Assembly: GCF_000620785.1 (NCBI RefSeq)
Contig: NZ_JIAI01000023.1
Location: forward strand, 1 to 64,000
Reading direction: 5' to 3'
Length of the DNA stretch: 64,000 nt
From: Actinospineispora acaciae DSM 45401
GTDB taxonomy: Bacteria > Actinomycetota > Actinomycetes > Mycobacteriales > Pseudonocardiaceae
Under the pieces are notes generated by a model. It did no database searches. It saw only the letters and a program-made list of their open reading frames with translations, and was not told the origin of the DNA. A program made the translations under genes and the position numbers. Below are positions 49,153 to 58,868 of the stretch, one piece after another (position 1 is the first letter of the stretch; every line of letters begins with the position of its first letter).

Positions 49153-50629
49153 AGCTTTTGTTGGTCAGCGGGAAGTCCGGGACGATGGTGTCGGCCAGCG
49201 CGACGGGCAGGGCCGGCCAGTTGAAGAAGCTGGGGTCGACGATCTTGACCCGGGTCAGGGTGCCGTCGGCGGCCAGTTCGACGCGATGGGTGATGGTGCC
49301 CCGCCAGCCCTCCACGATTCCCACGCCGGATCCGGCCTCGCCGCCGGGCGGGCGGTCCGGTGGCGGGGTGGTCGCGCTGGTCTGGCCGTTGAGCGCCGCG
49401 ACGAGCGTGGTGATGAGGGTGATGGAGGCGGTGATCTCCTCGGCGCGGGCCAGGAACCGGGACAGCACGTCGCCGTCGGTGCGGGTGTGGTGGGTGCGCG
49501 GCACCGGGTCGGGCAGCGTGGGATGGTCGTGGCGGGCGTCGACGGCCAGGCCGCTGGCGCGCGCGACGTAGCCGAGGGTGCCCAGGTCGGCGGCCTGGGC
49601 GGTGGTGAGTACGGCGGTGCCGGTGAAGCGGTCGGTGACCACGCTGTTGTCCAGGGCGAGCGCGACGATCTCGGCGATGTCGGCGCCGATGGAGGTCAGC
49701 CAGGTCAGGTTGGGCAGCGCGGTGAGGGTGGCGCCGCCGGGGTGGACGGCGCAGCGCAGCAGCCGGTGCCCGGTCACCGCGTCGTTGACCCGCAGCAGTC
49801 GCTCGCGGATCCGTTGGGCGTGGGCGTTCAGCACCCCGTGGCCGACGTCGTTGCACAGCGCGCCGATGTCGGCGACGTGGTTGTACAGCCGCTCCAGCTC
49901 CAGCAGCACCCCGCGCAGCCGGGCCGCGTTGGGGGGCACCGCCATCCCGAGCGCGTCCTCCACCGCCTGGCAGAACGCCACCGTGTGCCCCACCGAGGTG
50001 TCGCCGCTGACCCGCTCGGCCAGCTCCACCCCTTGATCCGGGCGGCGGCCGGCGAACAGCTTCTCCACCCCCCGGTGGGTGAACCACAGCCGCGCCTTGA
50101 GGTTCAGGATCGTCTCGCCGACCACCGAGAACCGGAAATGTCCCGGCCCGATCATCCCGGCGTGCACGGGGCCGACCGGTATCTCGTACACCCCCGGCCC
50201 CTCCACCGTCCGGAACGGATACGGCCCGTCCACATCACCGAACTCCGGCGGCGCACCGGCATCGGCCAACATCGGATACCAGCCCCTCGGCCAGTGGAAA
50301 TGCCGCACCAGCCGACGCGGCAACGGATGATCCACCGGCACGATCCCGAACAGGTCCCGCATCTCCCGCTCGAACCGGCCGGCCGCGAACGACGCCCCCG
50401 CCAGGCTCGGCACCTCCGGCGCCTCGCGGCGCAGCGGCACGTGCAGCTCCACCCGCCGCCCGCCGCCGGTGAACACGTACACCGCGCGCAACCCGGCATC
50501 GCCGTCGTCGTGCCCGGCCACCAACGCCACCCGGAAACCGTCAGCCAACAGCTCCGCCGCGTGTACGGGCAGCTCGTCCGGACCGAGGACGCGGGCGGCG
50601 GTCGGTGGCGCGGACGCGATCGTTGTCAC
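49121..50629 (-). CDS. HyfG-like large subunit lacking NiFe ligands (Ehr/complex I-related)
   Basis: A 502-residue fused NuoC/NuoD-type protein like HycE/HyfG. The N-terminal 30-kDa domain ends FEREMRDLFGIVPVDHP; the large-subunit core has HRGVEKLFAGRRPDQGVELA and AFCQAVEDALGM. At the first NiFe site the CGIC cysteines are replaced (ERVSGDTSVGHT). The C-terminal DPCxxC is DPSFFNWP. It therefore cannot hold a NiFe centre and belongs with energy-converting-hydrogenase-related (Ehr) complexes. GTG start overlaps the hyfF-like gene. Confidence 0.85.
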   Translation of the reverse strand: MTTIASAPPTAARVLGPDELPVHAAELLADGFRVALVAGHDDGDAGLRAVYVFTGGGRRVELHVPLRREAPEVPSLAGASFAAGRFEREMRDLFGIVPVDHPLPRRLVRHFHWPRGWYPMLADAGAPPEFGDVDGPYPFRTVEGPGVYEIPVGPVHAGMIGPGHFRFSVVGETILNLKARLWFTHRGVEKLFAGRRPDQGVELAERVSGDTSVGHTVAFCQAVEDALGMAVPPNAARLRGVLLELERLYNHVADIGALCNDVGHGVLNAHAQRIRERLLRVNDAVTGHRLLRCAVHPGGATLTALPNLTWLTSIGADIAEIVALALDNSVVTDRFTGTAVLTTAQAADLGTLGYVARASGLAVDARHDHPTLPDPVPRTHHTRTDGDVLSRFLARAEEITASITLITTLVAALNGQTSATTPPPDRPPGGEAGSGVGIVEGWRGTITHRVELAADGTLTRVKIVDPSFFNWPALPVALADTIVPDFPLTNKSFNLSYPGNDL

Positions 50630-52101
50630 GGTGTTCCTCCCAGGACCTCGGCGGCGGTTCGGAGCAGGACGTCCAGCGGGCCCGCCGTCACGCCGAGCAC
50701 CGCGCAGGCCGCCAGGCCGCCGCCCACCGCGAGCGCGACCGCCACCGGCAACCTCGCCGGGGCGGCGGCCGCACCGGGTCCGTCGGGCGCCGGCGCACCG
50801 AGCAGCACCCGGCTCAGGTGGCCGACCACCGCGGCGGCGATGACCAGCATCAACAGCAGAGCGGCCGCCGTCACCCAGCCCAGCCCGGCGGCGAACCCGG
50901 CGCGGGCGATGCCCAGCTCGCTGGCGAACAGGCTGAACGGCGGCAGCCCGACCAGCGCCAGTGCCCCGAGCCCGACGCACCCGGCCAGCCCTGGCGCCCG
51001 CGCGGCCAATGCGCGACGTCCGTCGATCCGCGCGGTGCCGGTGAGCTGCAGGATCCGCCCGGCGCCGAGGAACAACGAGGCCTTGGTCATCCCATGGCCC
51101 ACGATGTGCAGCAGCACCGCCGCCAGCGCCGCCGGCCCGCCGATCGCGGCACCGAGCGCGACCAGGCCGAGGTGCTCGATGCTGGAGTAGGCCAGCAGCC
51201 GCTCGAGGTCGCGCTGGGCCAGCATCAGCGACGCCGCGACCAGCAGCGAGGCCAGCGCCATCACCAGCAGCAGGGTGCGGGCGAACCCGACGCCCAGCGC
51301 CCCGTCGGCGATCATCTTGACCCGCAGCATCGCGTAGAACGCCACCGAGAGCAGCACCCCGGACATCAGCGCGGACACCGGGGCCGGCGCCTGGGAGTGC
51401 GCGTCCGGCAGCCAGGCGTGCAGCGGCGCCAGCCCCGCCTTGGTCCCGAACCCGACCAGCAGCAGCAACACCGCGATCCGGGTCACTCCCGGGTCCAGGC
51501 CCGGCGCGGCGGCGGCCAGCGCCGTCAGGTCCAGCCCGTCGGTGCCCGGCGCGTAGGAGGCGGCGTAGTTCAGCAGCAGCGTGCCCAGCAGCGCCAGCGC
51601 GATGCCCGCCGAGCAGATCACCACGTACTTCCAGGCCGCCTCCACCGCCGAACGGACCCGCCGCTGCCCGACCAGGAACGCCGTGCAGATGGTGGTCGCC
51701 TCCACCGCCACCCACAGCACGCCCAGGCTCGAGGCCAGCACCGCGCACGCCATCGCGGCCAGGAACAGCTGGACCAGCAGGCAGTGCCGGCGGGCGGTGC
51801 GGGGGGTGGCGCGGGCGGCGGCGATCTCGGTGGCGAAGTGGGCGGGGGTGGCCACGGCGGCCAGCAGCGCCACGGCGCCGATCACGACCAGCATGAACGC
51901 GGACAGCGCGTCCACCCGCACCATCCCGCCCAGGACCGGGTACGGGCCGTCCCCGGTCACCGCCACGGCGGTGTGGATCGCGGCGGCCAGCACTGTCGCG
52001 GCGGTGAGCGCGCCGATCCAGGCGGTGGCCCGGCGCCAGCCGAGCGCGGCGTACGCGGCGGCACCCAGCACCGGCGCCAGCACCGTCAACATCACTGTCA
52101 T
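50626..52101 (-). CDS. HyfF-like proton-pumping antiporter subunit
   Basis: A 491-residue membrane protein with about 14 spans and the Nuo/Mrp antiporter core: AAWKYVVICSAGIALALLGT, GFGTKAGLAPLHAWLPDAHS with its lysine, SSIEHLGLVALG, and HIVGHGMTKASLFLGAG. It should move protons (or Na+) in the membrane arm. TGATG overlap with the hyfE-like gene. Confidence 0.92.
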   Translation of the reverse strand: MTVMLTVLAPVLGAAAYAALGWRRATAWIGALTAATVLAAAIHTAVAVTGDGPYPVLGGMVRVDALSAFMLVVIGAVALLAAVATPAHFATEIAAARATPRTARRHCLLVQLFLAAMACAVLASSLGVLWVAVEATTICTAFLVGQRRVRSAVEAAWKYVVICSAGIALALLGTLLLNYAASYAPGTDGLDLTALAAAAPGLDPGVTRIAVLLLLVGFGTKAGLAPLHAWLPDAHSQAPAPVSALMSGVLLSVAFYAMLRVKMIADGALGVGFARTLLLVMALASLLVAASLMLAQRDLERLLAYSSIEHLGLVALGAAIGGPAALAAVLLHIVGHGMTKASLFLGAGRILQLTGTARIDGRRALAARAPGLAGCVGLGALALVGLPPFSLFASELGIARAGFAAGLGWVTAAALLLMLVIAAAVVGHLSRVLLGAPAPDGPGAAAAPARLPVAVALAVGGGLAACAVLGVTAGPLDVLLRTAAEVLGGTP

Positions 52102-52781
52102 CAGTCGTGCAGCTCCCGTAGCTCGCCGAGGTCGGTGTCGCCGAACGTCTCGTGCATCCGGGCGGTGAGGATGCGCAGCACCAGCACCGCCAGCAGCACG
52201 TCCAGCGACACCCCCAGCTCGACGATCAGGCTCAGCCCGGACATGGTCAGGAAACCGACGGCGGTGATCCCGTTGTCCATCAGCAGGAAGCCGACCAGCT
52301 GCGACACCGCCCGCCGCCGGGTCACCAGCACGAAGAACCCGATCAACAGCACGGCCACGCCGACCGGGATGGCCCTGGTCGCCGGCGACGGGTTCAGCGC
52401 CACCAGCGGCTGCGAGATCGCGTACGCCAGCAGCGTCAACGCCGCCGCGACCAGCAGCGACGTCCCTACAGCGACTGTTTTCTCCGCCTCCGCCCCCGCC
52501 ACCACCGGCCGGGTCTCCGCGCGCTCCTGCCCCGCGCCGGCCAGCGCGCGCCGCAGCAACGCCGGCAGCACCCCCGCGCGCAGCACCAGCAGCCCGACGG
52601 CCACGGCAAGAAGCTCCGGCGAATCCTGCCCGGCCGCCAGCACACCGACCAGCAGCGCCAACGCCACCCCCTGCACGGCGAACACCCGGATGGTCACCGG
52701 CAGCTCCCGCCGCCACAACACCAGCACGGCCGTCACCAGCAACCCCGCGCTCGCCACCTCCAGCGCCTGCGTATGCGTCAC
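52101..52781 (-). CDS. HyfE-like membrane subunit
   Basis: A 226-residue protein with about six hydrophobic segments, including LVGFLLMDNGITAVGFL and LDVLLAVLVLRILTARMHE, characteristic of hydrogenase-4 component E (NuoK-like part). The GTG start has a GGGGAGAG ribosome site. A 90-bp gap separates it from the hyfC-like gene; that gap contains an imperfect ACACATGC/GCACGTGT hairpin. Confidence 0.88.
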   Translation of the reverse strand: MTHTQALEVASAGLLVTAVLVLWRRELPVTIRVFAVQGVALALLVGVLAAGQDSPELLAVAVGLLVLRAGVLPALLRRALAGAGQERAETRPVVAGAEAEKTVAVGTSLLVAAALTLLAYAISQPLVALNPSPATRAIPVGVAVLLIGFFVLVTRRRAVSQLVGFLLMDNGITAVGFLTMSGLSLIVELGVSLDVLLAVLVLRILTARMHETFGDTDLGELRELHD

Positions 52782-52871
52782 CGCTCTCCCCTCGCTCGCA
52801 CACCCACTCCGTCCGTCACACATGCGCTACAGCACGTGTGCGACGTACGAACCCGCTGCGTGAGCATTCGG

Positions 52872-53819
52872 TCAGTCCAGGAAGTACGAGGTTGTGGCGG
52901 CTAGGAGGGCGAGCAGGAAGGAGGCGGCCAGGAGCTCGGGGACGCGGAAGAGTCGCTGCTTGGCGAGGAAGACCTCGGCGGCGGCGAGCGCGGTGCCGAG
53001 CAGGCCGACCTTGGCGACCAGGGCGAGCACGCCGATCCCCAGCGCGGCCGGGGTGGCGGTGGTGGCGATGCCCCAGGGCAGGAACAGGTTCGCCAGCAAG
53101 CCCAGGAACACCGCCAGGCGCATCGCCGAGGCCAACTCCACCAACGCCAGGTCCGGCCCGGCGTACTCCAACACCATCGCCTCGTGCACCATCGTCAACT
53201 CCAGATGCGTCGACGGGTTGTCCACCGGCAACCGCCCAGTCTCCGCGACCACCACAACCACCAACGCCACCGCCGCCAACAACGACACCGGCGAAACCAC
53301 CCGCGACGGATCCCGCACCGTCGCCGCCACAATGTCGGCCAGGTTCGTCGACCCCACCCGCACCGACAACGCAAAGATCGCCACCAACAACGTCGGCTCC
53401 ACCAACGCGACGATCGTCATCTCCCGGCTCGCGCCCATCCCCCCGAACGCCGTCCCGGTATCCAACCCCGCCAACGCCAACACCACAGTGCCCAACGCCA
53501 ACAACGCCACCACCGCAAACAGGTCCGCCACCGAACCCACCGCCGACTCCGCGGTCACAAACGGCGCCACCACCGCCACCACCAACGTCGTGGCCACCAA
53601 CACCACCGGCGCCGCCCGAAACACCTCACCCGTCCCCCGCGGCGTGATCGCCTCCTTACCGAACAACTTCCGCAAATCCCGCCACGGCTGCCCCACCCCG
53701 GCACCCACCCGGCCCTCCAACCGAGCCCGCACCTGCCGCATCACACCGGCCAACACCGGCGACCCCACCACCAACAACACCGGCTGCACCACCCCACCGG
53801 CGACCCCCAACACACTCAC
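52872..53819 (-). CDS. HyfC-like (NuoH-type) membrane subunit
   Basis: A 315-residue protein matching NuoH/HyfC: QPWRDLRKLFGKEAITPRG, ALAGLDTGTAFGGMGASREM, and the quinone-loop-like ETGRLPVDNPSTHLELTMVH. It anchors the peripheral arm. GTG start in GTGA overlap with the hyfB-like gene; the C-terminus ends SYFLD. Confidence 0.92.
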   Translation of the reverse strand: MSVLGVAGGVVQPVLLVVGSPVLAGVMRQVRARLEGRVGAGVGQPWRDLRKLFGKEAITPRGTGEVFRAAPVVLVATTLVVAVVAPFVTAESAVGSVADLFAVVALLALGTVVLALAGLDTGTAFGGMGASREMTIVALVEPTLLVAIFALSVRVGSTNLADIVAATVRDPSRVVSPVSLLAAVALVVVVVAETGRLPVDNPSTHLELTMVHEAMVLEYAGPDLALVELASAMRLAVFLGLLANLFLPWGIATTATPAALGIGVLALVAKVGLLGTALAAAEVFLAKQRLFRVPELLAASFLLALLAATTSYFLD

Positions 53820-55888
53820 CGCAACACCGCCAACACCACCAACGCCGCACACACCGTGTAGAAGCCATAACCCAAATACCGATGCACCGACCCGGTCGCC
53901 AACCGCCGCCCAACCCGACCCCACACCGCCACCGCCGCCAACACCGGCCCATACAGCCGCCGCTCGATCCGATCCGGCACCCGCCGGCGGAACTCGACGC
54001 CGCGCACCAGGTACCGCGACCGTTCATCACACGTCACCGCCACCCGCTGCTCCGGGCGCAGCACGGTGTCGAACACCCGCTGCAACGGCTCGCCGAACGA
54101 GGTGGCCGTGTACTCCATCCGCGCGGACATCGGCCCGCCGCCGCAGTCCCACAACCGCGCCCGCCGCCGTCGCAGCCCGCGCCCGGCGACCACCCGCGCG
54201 ACGGCGGCCACCGTGACCACCGCCGCCAGCAAAGCCGTCGCGAGCAGCAGCGGGGACAGCGAGCCCGGCAGCGACGGCGCCACCGTCTCGGTGAACACCA
54301 GCGCCCGCTCGCCGGATCCCAGCGCGACGGCCCCCGCCACCCCCACCGCCGGCAGCACCGACCCCGGCAGCAGCGCCAACAGCACGCAGGCCAACCCGGC
54401 CAGCGCCATGCCGGCGAGCATGCCGGGCGGGCTCTCGCTCGCCCCGGCCGCGCCCGGCCCGCGCGGCTTGGCCAGGAACCCGACCCCGAACGCCTTCACG
54501 AACGTCGCCACCGACAGCCCCGCCGTCAGCGCCACCGCGGCCACCGCGACGGGCATCGCAATGGCCGCGGCGGTGGCCGTCGCAGACACCGTCACCGAAC
54601 CGGACGCCGGCAGCCCGTGGATCAACGCCTGCAGCAGCAACCACTCCGACACGAACGCCGTCCCCGGCGGCAACGCCGACGCGGCCAGCGCCCCCAGCCC
54701 GAACGCCCAGGTCGTCACCGGCATCCCCGCCCGCAACCCACCGAGCTGATCCAGATCACGCGTTCCGGACCCGCGCAGCACCGAGCCGGCCGCCAGGAAC
54801 AGCAGCGTCTTGAACGCCGCGTGGTTCGCCACGTGCAGCAGCGCGGCGGTCAGCGCCACCCCGGCCAGGGTCCGCTCGCCCTGGGCGCCGAACAGCCCGG
54901 CCGCACCCACGCCGACCAGCACCAACCCCATGTTCTCCACGGTGGACTGGCCGAGCAGCCGCTTGAGGTCGGTGCTCATCGCGGCCTGCAGGATGCCGTA
55001 CACCGCCGAGCACGCGCCCAGCCCGAGCACCAGCAGCCAGCCCCACCGAGGGCCGCCGCCGGAGCCACCCGCACCGAACCCGAGCAGGTCGAACCCGACC
55101 CGGACGATCCCGTACACCCCGAGGTTGACCATCGCCGCCGACATCAGTGCCGACACGTGACTCGGCGCCTCCGGGTGCGCGCGCGGCAGCCAGGCGTGCA
55201 GGGGAACGATGCCCGCCTTGGACGCGAACCCGACGAGCGTGGCCAGGAACACCGTGGCGGTGACCCCGGTGGGCAGCTGTGAGGCGGCGGCGCGCAGCGC
55301 GGCGAACGAGTCGTCCCGCGCGTGCGCGGCGAACACCAACAGCCCGATCAGCACCGCCACGAACCCCAGCTGCGTGAGCACCGCGTACCAGCGCCCCGCC
55401 GAGGCCACCTCCGCGCGGTGCCGATGCTCGACCACCACGAGCAGCAGCGAGGCCAGCGCCATCAGCTCCCAGCACAGCAACAGGGTGGCCACGCTCGCCG
55501 CCGCCGGCACCAACGCCATGGCCAGCACGAACAGCGGCAGCACGGCCAGGCCTGAGCGCGCCCGCAGCCCCGGCGAACGGGTGTACGAACCCGCGTACAC
55601 GCCGGCCACCACCGCGACGGCGCCGGTCACCGCGACGAAGAACCCGCCGAGCGGATCGAGCGCGAACGCGAGCCCGGACAGCGGCAACAGCCCGGGCAGC
55701 CGCAGCGCGAACGGCACCCCGGCCAGCGCGGCGGCACCGGCGGCCAGCGCGGCCAGCCCGGTCAGCGCGGTGCCGGCGCCGACCACGGCGGGCCGCACCC
55801 GGCCGGACACCGCGACCGAGGCGACCGCCGTACCCACCCCGGCCACCACGGCGGCACCCAACCCAGTGCCGGGGTCGAGCGCGTTCAC
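53816..55888 (-). CDS. HyfB-like (NuoL-type) proton-pumping subunit
   Basis: A 690-residue membrane protein with about 16 spans: VGFASKAGIVPLHAWLPRAH, QSTVENMGLVLVG and LLHVANHAAFKTLLFLAAG are the antiporter motifs. A soluble loop (WDCGGGPMSARMEYTATSFG) near residue 590 and a final helix follow, as in HyfB. GTG at 55888 overlaps the hyfI-like stop; a longer upstream frame reads through that gene and is not protein-like. Confidence 0.92.
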   Translation of the reverse strand: MNALDPGTGLGAAVVAGVGTAVASVAVSGRVRPAVVGAGTALTGLAALAAGAAALAGVPFALRLPGLLPLSGLAFALDPLGGFFVAVTGAVAVVAGVYAGSYTRSPGLRARSGLAVLPLFVLAMALVPAAASVATLLLCWELMALASLLLVVVEHRHRAEVASAGRWYAVLTQLGFVAVLIGLLVFAAHARDDSFAALRAAASQLPTGVTATVFLATLVGFASKAGIVPLHAWLPRAHPEAPSHVSALMSAAMVNLGVYGIVRVGFDLLGFGAGGSGGGPRWGWLLVLGLGACSAVYGILQAAMSTDLKRLLGQSTVENMGLVLVGVGAAGLFGAQGERTLAGVALTAALLHVANHAAFKTLLFLAAGSVLRGSGTRDLDQLGGLRAGMPVTTWAFGLGALAASALPPGTAFVSEWLLLQALIHGLPASGSVTVSATATAAAIAMPVAVAAVALTAGLSVATFVKAFGVGFLAKPRGPGAAGASESPPGMLAGMALAGLACVLLALLPGSVLPAVGVAGAVALGSGERALVFTETVAPSLPGSLSPLLLATALLAAVVTVAAVARVVAGRGLRRRRARLWDCGGGPMSARMEYTATSFGEPLQRVFDTVLRPEQRVAVTCDERSRYLVRGVEFRRRVPDRIERRLYGPVLAAVAVWGRVGRRLATGSVHRYLGYGFYTVCAALVVLAVLR

Positions 55889-56391
55889 CGCCCGGTGAGC
55901 GTGCGCAGGCCGGCCACGATCTCCTCCGGCCTGGGCGGACACCCGGCGATCTCGACGTCCACCGGCACCACGTCACCCACCGCGCCGACCACCCCGTACC
56001 CGGCCGCGAACGCGCCGCAGTTGCGCGCGCAGTCGCCCACCGCGACCACCACCGTGGGCGCCGGCATCGCCTCGTGGGTCCGCCGCAGCGGCTCCGCCAT
56101 GTTCCGGGTGACCACCCCGGTGACCAGCAGCGCGTCCGCGTGCCGGGGCGAGGCCACCAGCCGCGCGCCGTACCGCTCCGCGTCGTAGACCGGCCCGAAC
56201 GCCGAGCCGACCTCCACCTCGCAGCCGTTGCACGACCCGGCGTCGACGTAGCGGACCTGCACCGACCCGCCGAGCGCCTTCGCGGCCGGCGGCCGGTCCG
56301 CGCCCGACCGGCCCGGCGGCGGCGGTGCCGGCTCGGCGACCCGTCCGGTCCGTCGAATCTTGTGCCACAGACCCAGCACGACAGCTCCCAC
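55885..56391 (-). CDS. HyfI-like (NuoB-type) [4Fe-4S] subunit
   Basis: A 168-residue small subunit with the four cluster ligands: Cys54 and Cys57 (GSCNGCEVEVG), Cys121 (VGDCARNCG) and Cys151 (AGCPPRPEEI). It carries the cluster that would face the active site of the large subunit. First gene of the six-gene leftward operon. The GTG at 56391 is used here; a GTG at 56379 behind GGGAG is an equally good start, shortening the protein by four residues. Confidence 0.9.
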   Translation of the reverse strand: MGAVVLGLWHKIRRTGRVAEPAPPPPGRSGADRPPAAKALGGSVQVRYVDAGSCNGCEVEVGSAFGPVYDAERYGARLVASPRHADALLVTGVVTRNMAEPLRRTHEAMPAPTVVVAVGDCARNCGAFAAGYGVVGAVGDVVPVDVEIAGCPPRPEEIVAGLRTLTGR

Positions 56392-56733
56392 ACACGTTTG
56401 AGAATTCGCGGAAGAGCGCGGTCACCCCGGGAAGTCGGGAGGCCTCGGCCCGTCCGGCCCGCGCCTCCAACCGGCCGCGTCTGGCTGCTCTGGCGCCTGG
56501 TCTGCCGGGGGTACGGGATGTGACGAATGTTTATAGCGGTGCGGACGGTACTCCCGGGGCGAACCGCGCTTCCGCCGGCTCCCGGGGTGTCCGATCACGC
56601 TGGTCAGCGGTGCCGTCACGGAGTTCGCGACAGCGCCCTCCCGAGCCGGGCGACCGTCGTGACCTCTGTCACATTCGCGAAGAAGGCCAGGTCATCGCCC
56701 CGCACCGGGTGATAACAGAGCTGAGCGCGGCTC
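56392..56733. promoter_or_regulatory. 342-bp intergenic region, presumed hyf operon promoter
   Basis: No gene is supported. On the minus strand TATAAA (56530-56535) could be a -10 for the operon starting at 56391, leaving about 140 bases of leader. The tail of the APC permease mRNA lies on the other side. Nothing else recognised. Confidence 0.35.
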
Positions 56734-58167
56734 TCAGTTGAGCACCGAGCCGTGCCGCCCCCAGCGCAGGTAGTACACCAGCGTGGCGACGATCCACACC
56801 CCGAAGACCGCCCAGGTCACCCAGCCCAGCCCGGAGAGCACGTAGCAGCAGACGACCACGGTGAGCACCGGCGTCACCGGATAGCCCGGCACCCGGAAAC
56901 CGGACGGCGCGGTGCCCGCCCGCCGACGCAGCACGACGATGGAAATGGCCACCACGATGAACGCCACAATGGTGCCGATGCTGGTGACGTCGGCGAGCGC
57001 GTCCAGCGGCGTGAAAGCGGCCGCCAGCGCCACCAACAACGACACCACCACCGTGTTGAAAACCGGCGTCCGCGTCGTACCACTCACCTTCGCGAAACGT
57101 TTCGAAATCATGCCGTCGCGGCCCATCGCGTACAGGATGCGGGTCTGCCCGTACATCGCCACCAACACGACCGAGAATATCGAGATGACGGCGCCGGCCG
57201 CGACGAGCACGCCCGGCCAGGTCTGGCCCGTCACGTTCTGCAGGATCACCGCGAGGCCGGCCTCCTGGCCCTCGAACGCGGTCCACGGCTGGGTGCCCAC
57301 GGCGGCCACCGCGACCAGCATGTAGATGAACAGCACGACGCCGAGCGCGAGCAGGATCGCCCTGGGCAGCGTCCGTTTCGGGTCCCGGACCTCCTCGCCG
57401 GCGGTGGACACCGCGTCGATGCCGACGAACGTGAAGAAGATGCTCGCGCTCCCGGCGACCACCCCGGCCGATCCCATCGGCGCGAAGTCGGCGAAGTTGT
57501 TCGAGTTGAACGCCGTCAGCGCGACCGCGCCGAAGAACGCGAGCACGCTCAACTTGATGATCACCATAATGGTGTTCACCGTCATCGACTCGCTGACGCC
57601 GCGCACCAGCAGCACCGCGCACAGGAACACCAGAACCGCGGCCGGAATGTTGACAACTCCGGCGCTCGCGCCATCCGAGACGCCCGGCGGATGCAATGCC
57701 CAATACGGAAGGTTGACGCCCAGCAGGTCGACGAAAAGCTGGTTCACATAACCGCTCCAGCCGACCGCGGACGCGGCCGCCGACACCCCGTACTCCAGCG
57801 TGAGACACGCCGCGATCCCCATCGCGACCAGCTCGCCGAGCGAGGCGTACGCGTAGGAGTACGTCGAGCCGGACACCGGCATGTTCGACGCCAGCTCCGC
57901 GTAGCACAGCGCGGCCAGCCCGGCCGTCAGGCAGGCCACCAGGAACGACACCACCACCGCCGGCCCCGCCTTCGGCACCGCCGTGGACAGCGAGAAGAAG
58001 ATCCCGGTGCCCACCGTGCACCCGACGCCGATCATGGCGAGCTGGAACGTCCCCAGGCTGCGCCGCAACCTCGGCCCGCCGTCATCCGCCGGGTCCACGG
58101 TGGCCTTCCGCCGCAACAGCTGCGACCTCAGCGACGGCGCGGACCCGGCCAGCTGTGCCATGGACAT
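56734..58167 (-). CDS. APC family amino acid permease
   Basis: A 477-residue, roughly 12-span permease with MIGVGCTVGTGIFFSLSTAV (TM1) and FFTFVGIDAVSTAGEEVRDP. It is a close paralogue of the permease at 38314. The ATG at 58167 has GGAG eight bases upstream; longer frames lack this. Divergent from the helix-turn-helix regulator at 58287. Substrate probably an amino acid or amine. Confidence 0.92.
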   Translation of the reverse strand: MSMAQLAGSAPSLRSQLLRRKATVDPADDGGPRLRRSLGTFQLAMIGVGCTVGTGIFFSLSTAVPKAGPAVVVSFLVACLTAGLAALCYAELASNMPVSGSTYSYAYASLGELVAMGIAACLTLEYGVSAAASAVGWSGYVNQLFVDLLGVNLPYWALHPPGVSDGASAGVVNIPAAVLVFLCAVLLVRGVSESMTVNTIMVIIKLSVLAFFGAVALTAFNSNNFADFAPMGSAGVVAGSASIFFTFVGIDAVSTAGEEVRDPKRTLPRAILLALGVVLFIYMLVAVAAVGTQPWTAFEGQEAGLAVILQNVTGQTWPGVLVAAGAVISIFSVVLVAMYGQTRILYAMGRDGMISKRFAKVSGTTRTPVFNTVVVSLLVALAAAFTPLDALADVTSIGTIVAFIVVAISIVVLRRRAGTAPSGFRVPGYPVTPVLTVVVCCYVLSGLGWVTWAVFGVWIVATLVYYLRWGRHGSVLN

Positions 58168-58286
58168 GATTCTCCGGCGCCGCCCGCCCCGCTCACCATG
58201 CAAGATGTGGTGCACAACGCCCCCGCCGAACCCCACACTGTGGCGCACGAGCCCGCCCCGGAGACCGACCTCGTAGGGTGACGGGC

Positions 58287-58868
58287 ATGGCCGATCGGCC
58301 CGCGCGGCGCGACGTCGCCGACCTCGAGGCGCTCAAGGCGCTGGCCCAGCCTCGACGTCAACGCATCCTCCAGCACCTCAACCTGCACGGTCCGGCCACG
58401 TCCGCGACCCTGGCCCGCGCCCTCGGCCTGAACACCGGCGCCACCAGCTACCACCTGCGCGAACTGGCCAGGCACGGGTTCGTCGCCGAAATGCCCGAGC
58501 GCGCGCAAGGCAAGCAGCGGTGGTGGCGCTACGTGCGCGCGGACATCCGGTTCCCGCCGCGCGGCGAGCAGGACGCCGCGACCCGGGCCGTGATGGACGA
58601 GCTGGCCAGCGCCTCCTTCGCCCAGGACCTGCGCACGTTCGCCGCCGCCCGGGAACGGGCCGACGCCGAGCCGGACGGCTGGGCGGACGCCTTCCCGTTC
58701 TCGCACGGCACGATCCGGGTGACCGAGCGCGGGCTCGCCGAGTTCTTCGAGGAGTACATCGCGCTGCTCAACCGCTACCGCGAGCCGCCGCCCGAGGACG
58801 AGGCCGGCGGCGCGGGAGAGGCGCGCACGATCGTCACCCGGTTCTTCGCCTTCCCGGCACCCCGCTGA
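58287..58868 (+). CDS. ArsR-like winged helix-turn-helix regulator
   Basis: A 193-residue protein. The N-terminal ArsR-type domain is LEALKALAQPRRQRILQHL (near 14-32), then SATLARALGLNTGATSYHLR. The C-terminal half is helical with TERGLAEFFEEYIALLNRYR, typical of a common actinobacterial HTH subfamily. An upstream GTG at 58278 is possible. Divergent from the APC permease (119-base gap) and likely its regulator; overlaps the PucR gene by 35 bases tail-to-tail. Confidence 0.85.
   Translation: MADRPARRDVADLEALKALAQPRRQRILQHLNLHGPATSATLARALGLNTGATSYHLRELARHGFVAEMPERAQGKQRWWRYVRADIRFPPRGEQDAATRAVMDELASASFAQDLRTFAAARERADAEPDGWADAFPFSHGTIRVTERGLAEFFEEYIALLNRYREPPPEDEAGGAGEARTIVTRFFAFPAPR

Noticed and set aside
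49121..50629. Functional group 4 NiFe hydrogenase
   Set aside because: Both pairs of NiFe-binding cysteines are absent and no maturation genes are present.
53200..53860. Low-complexity Asn/Thr/His-rich plus-strand frames suggesting a repeat protein
   Set aside because: They are antisense to the hyfC-like gene and reflect its codon pattern.
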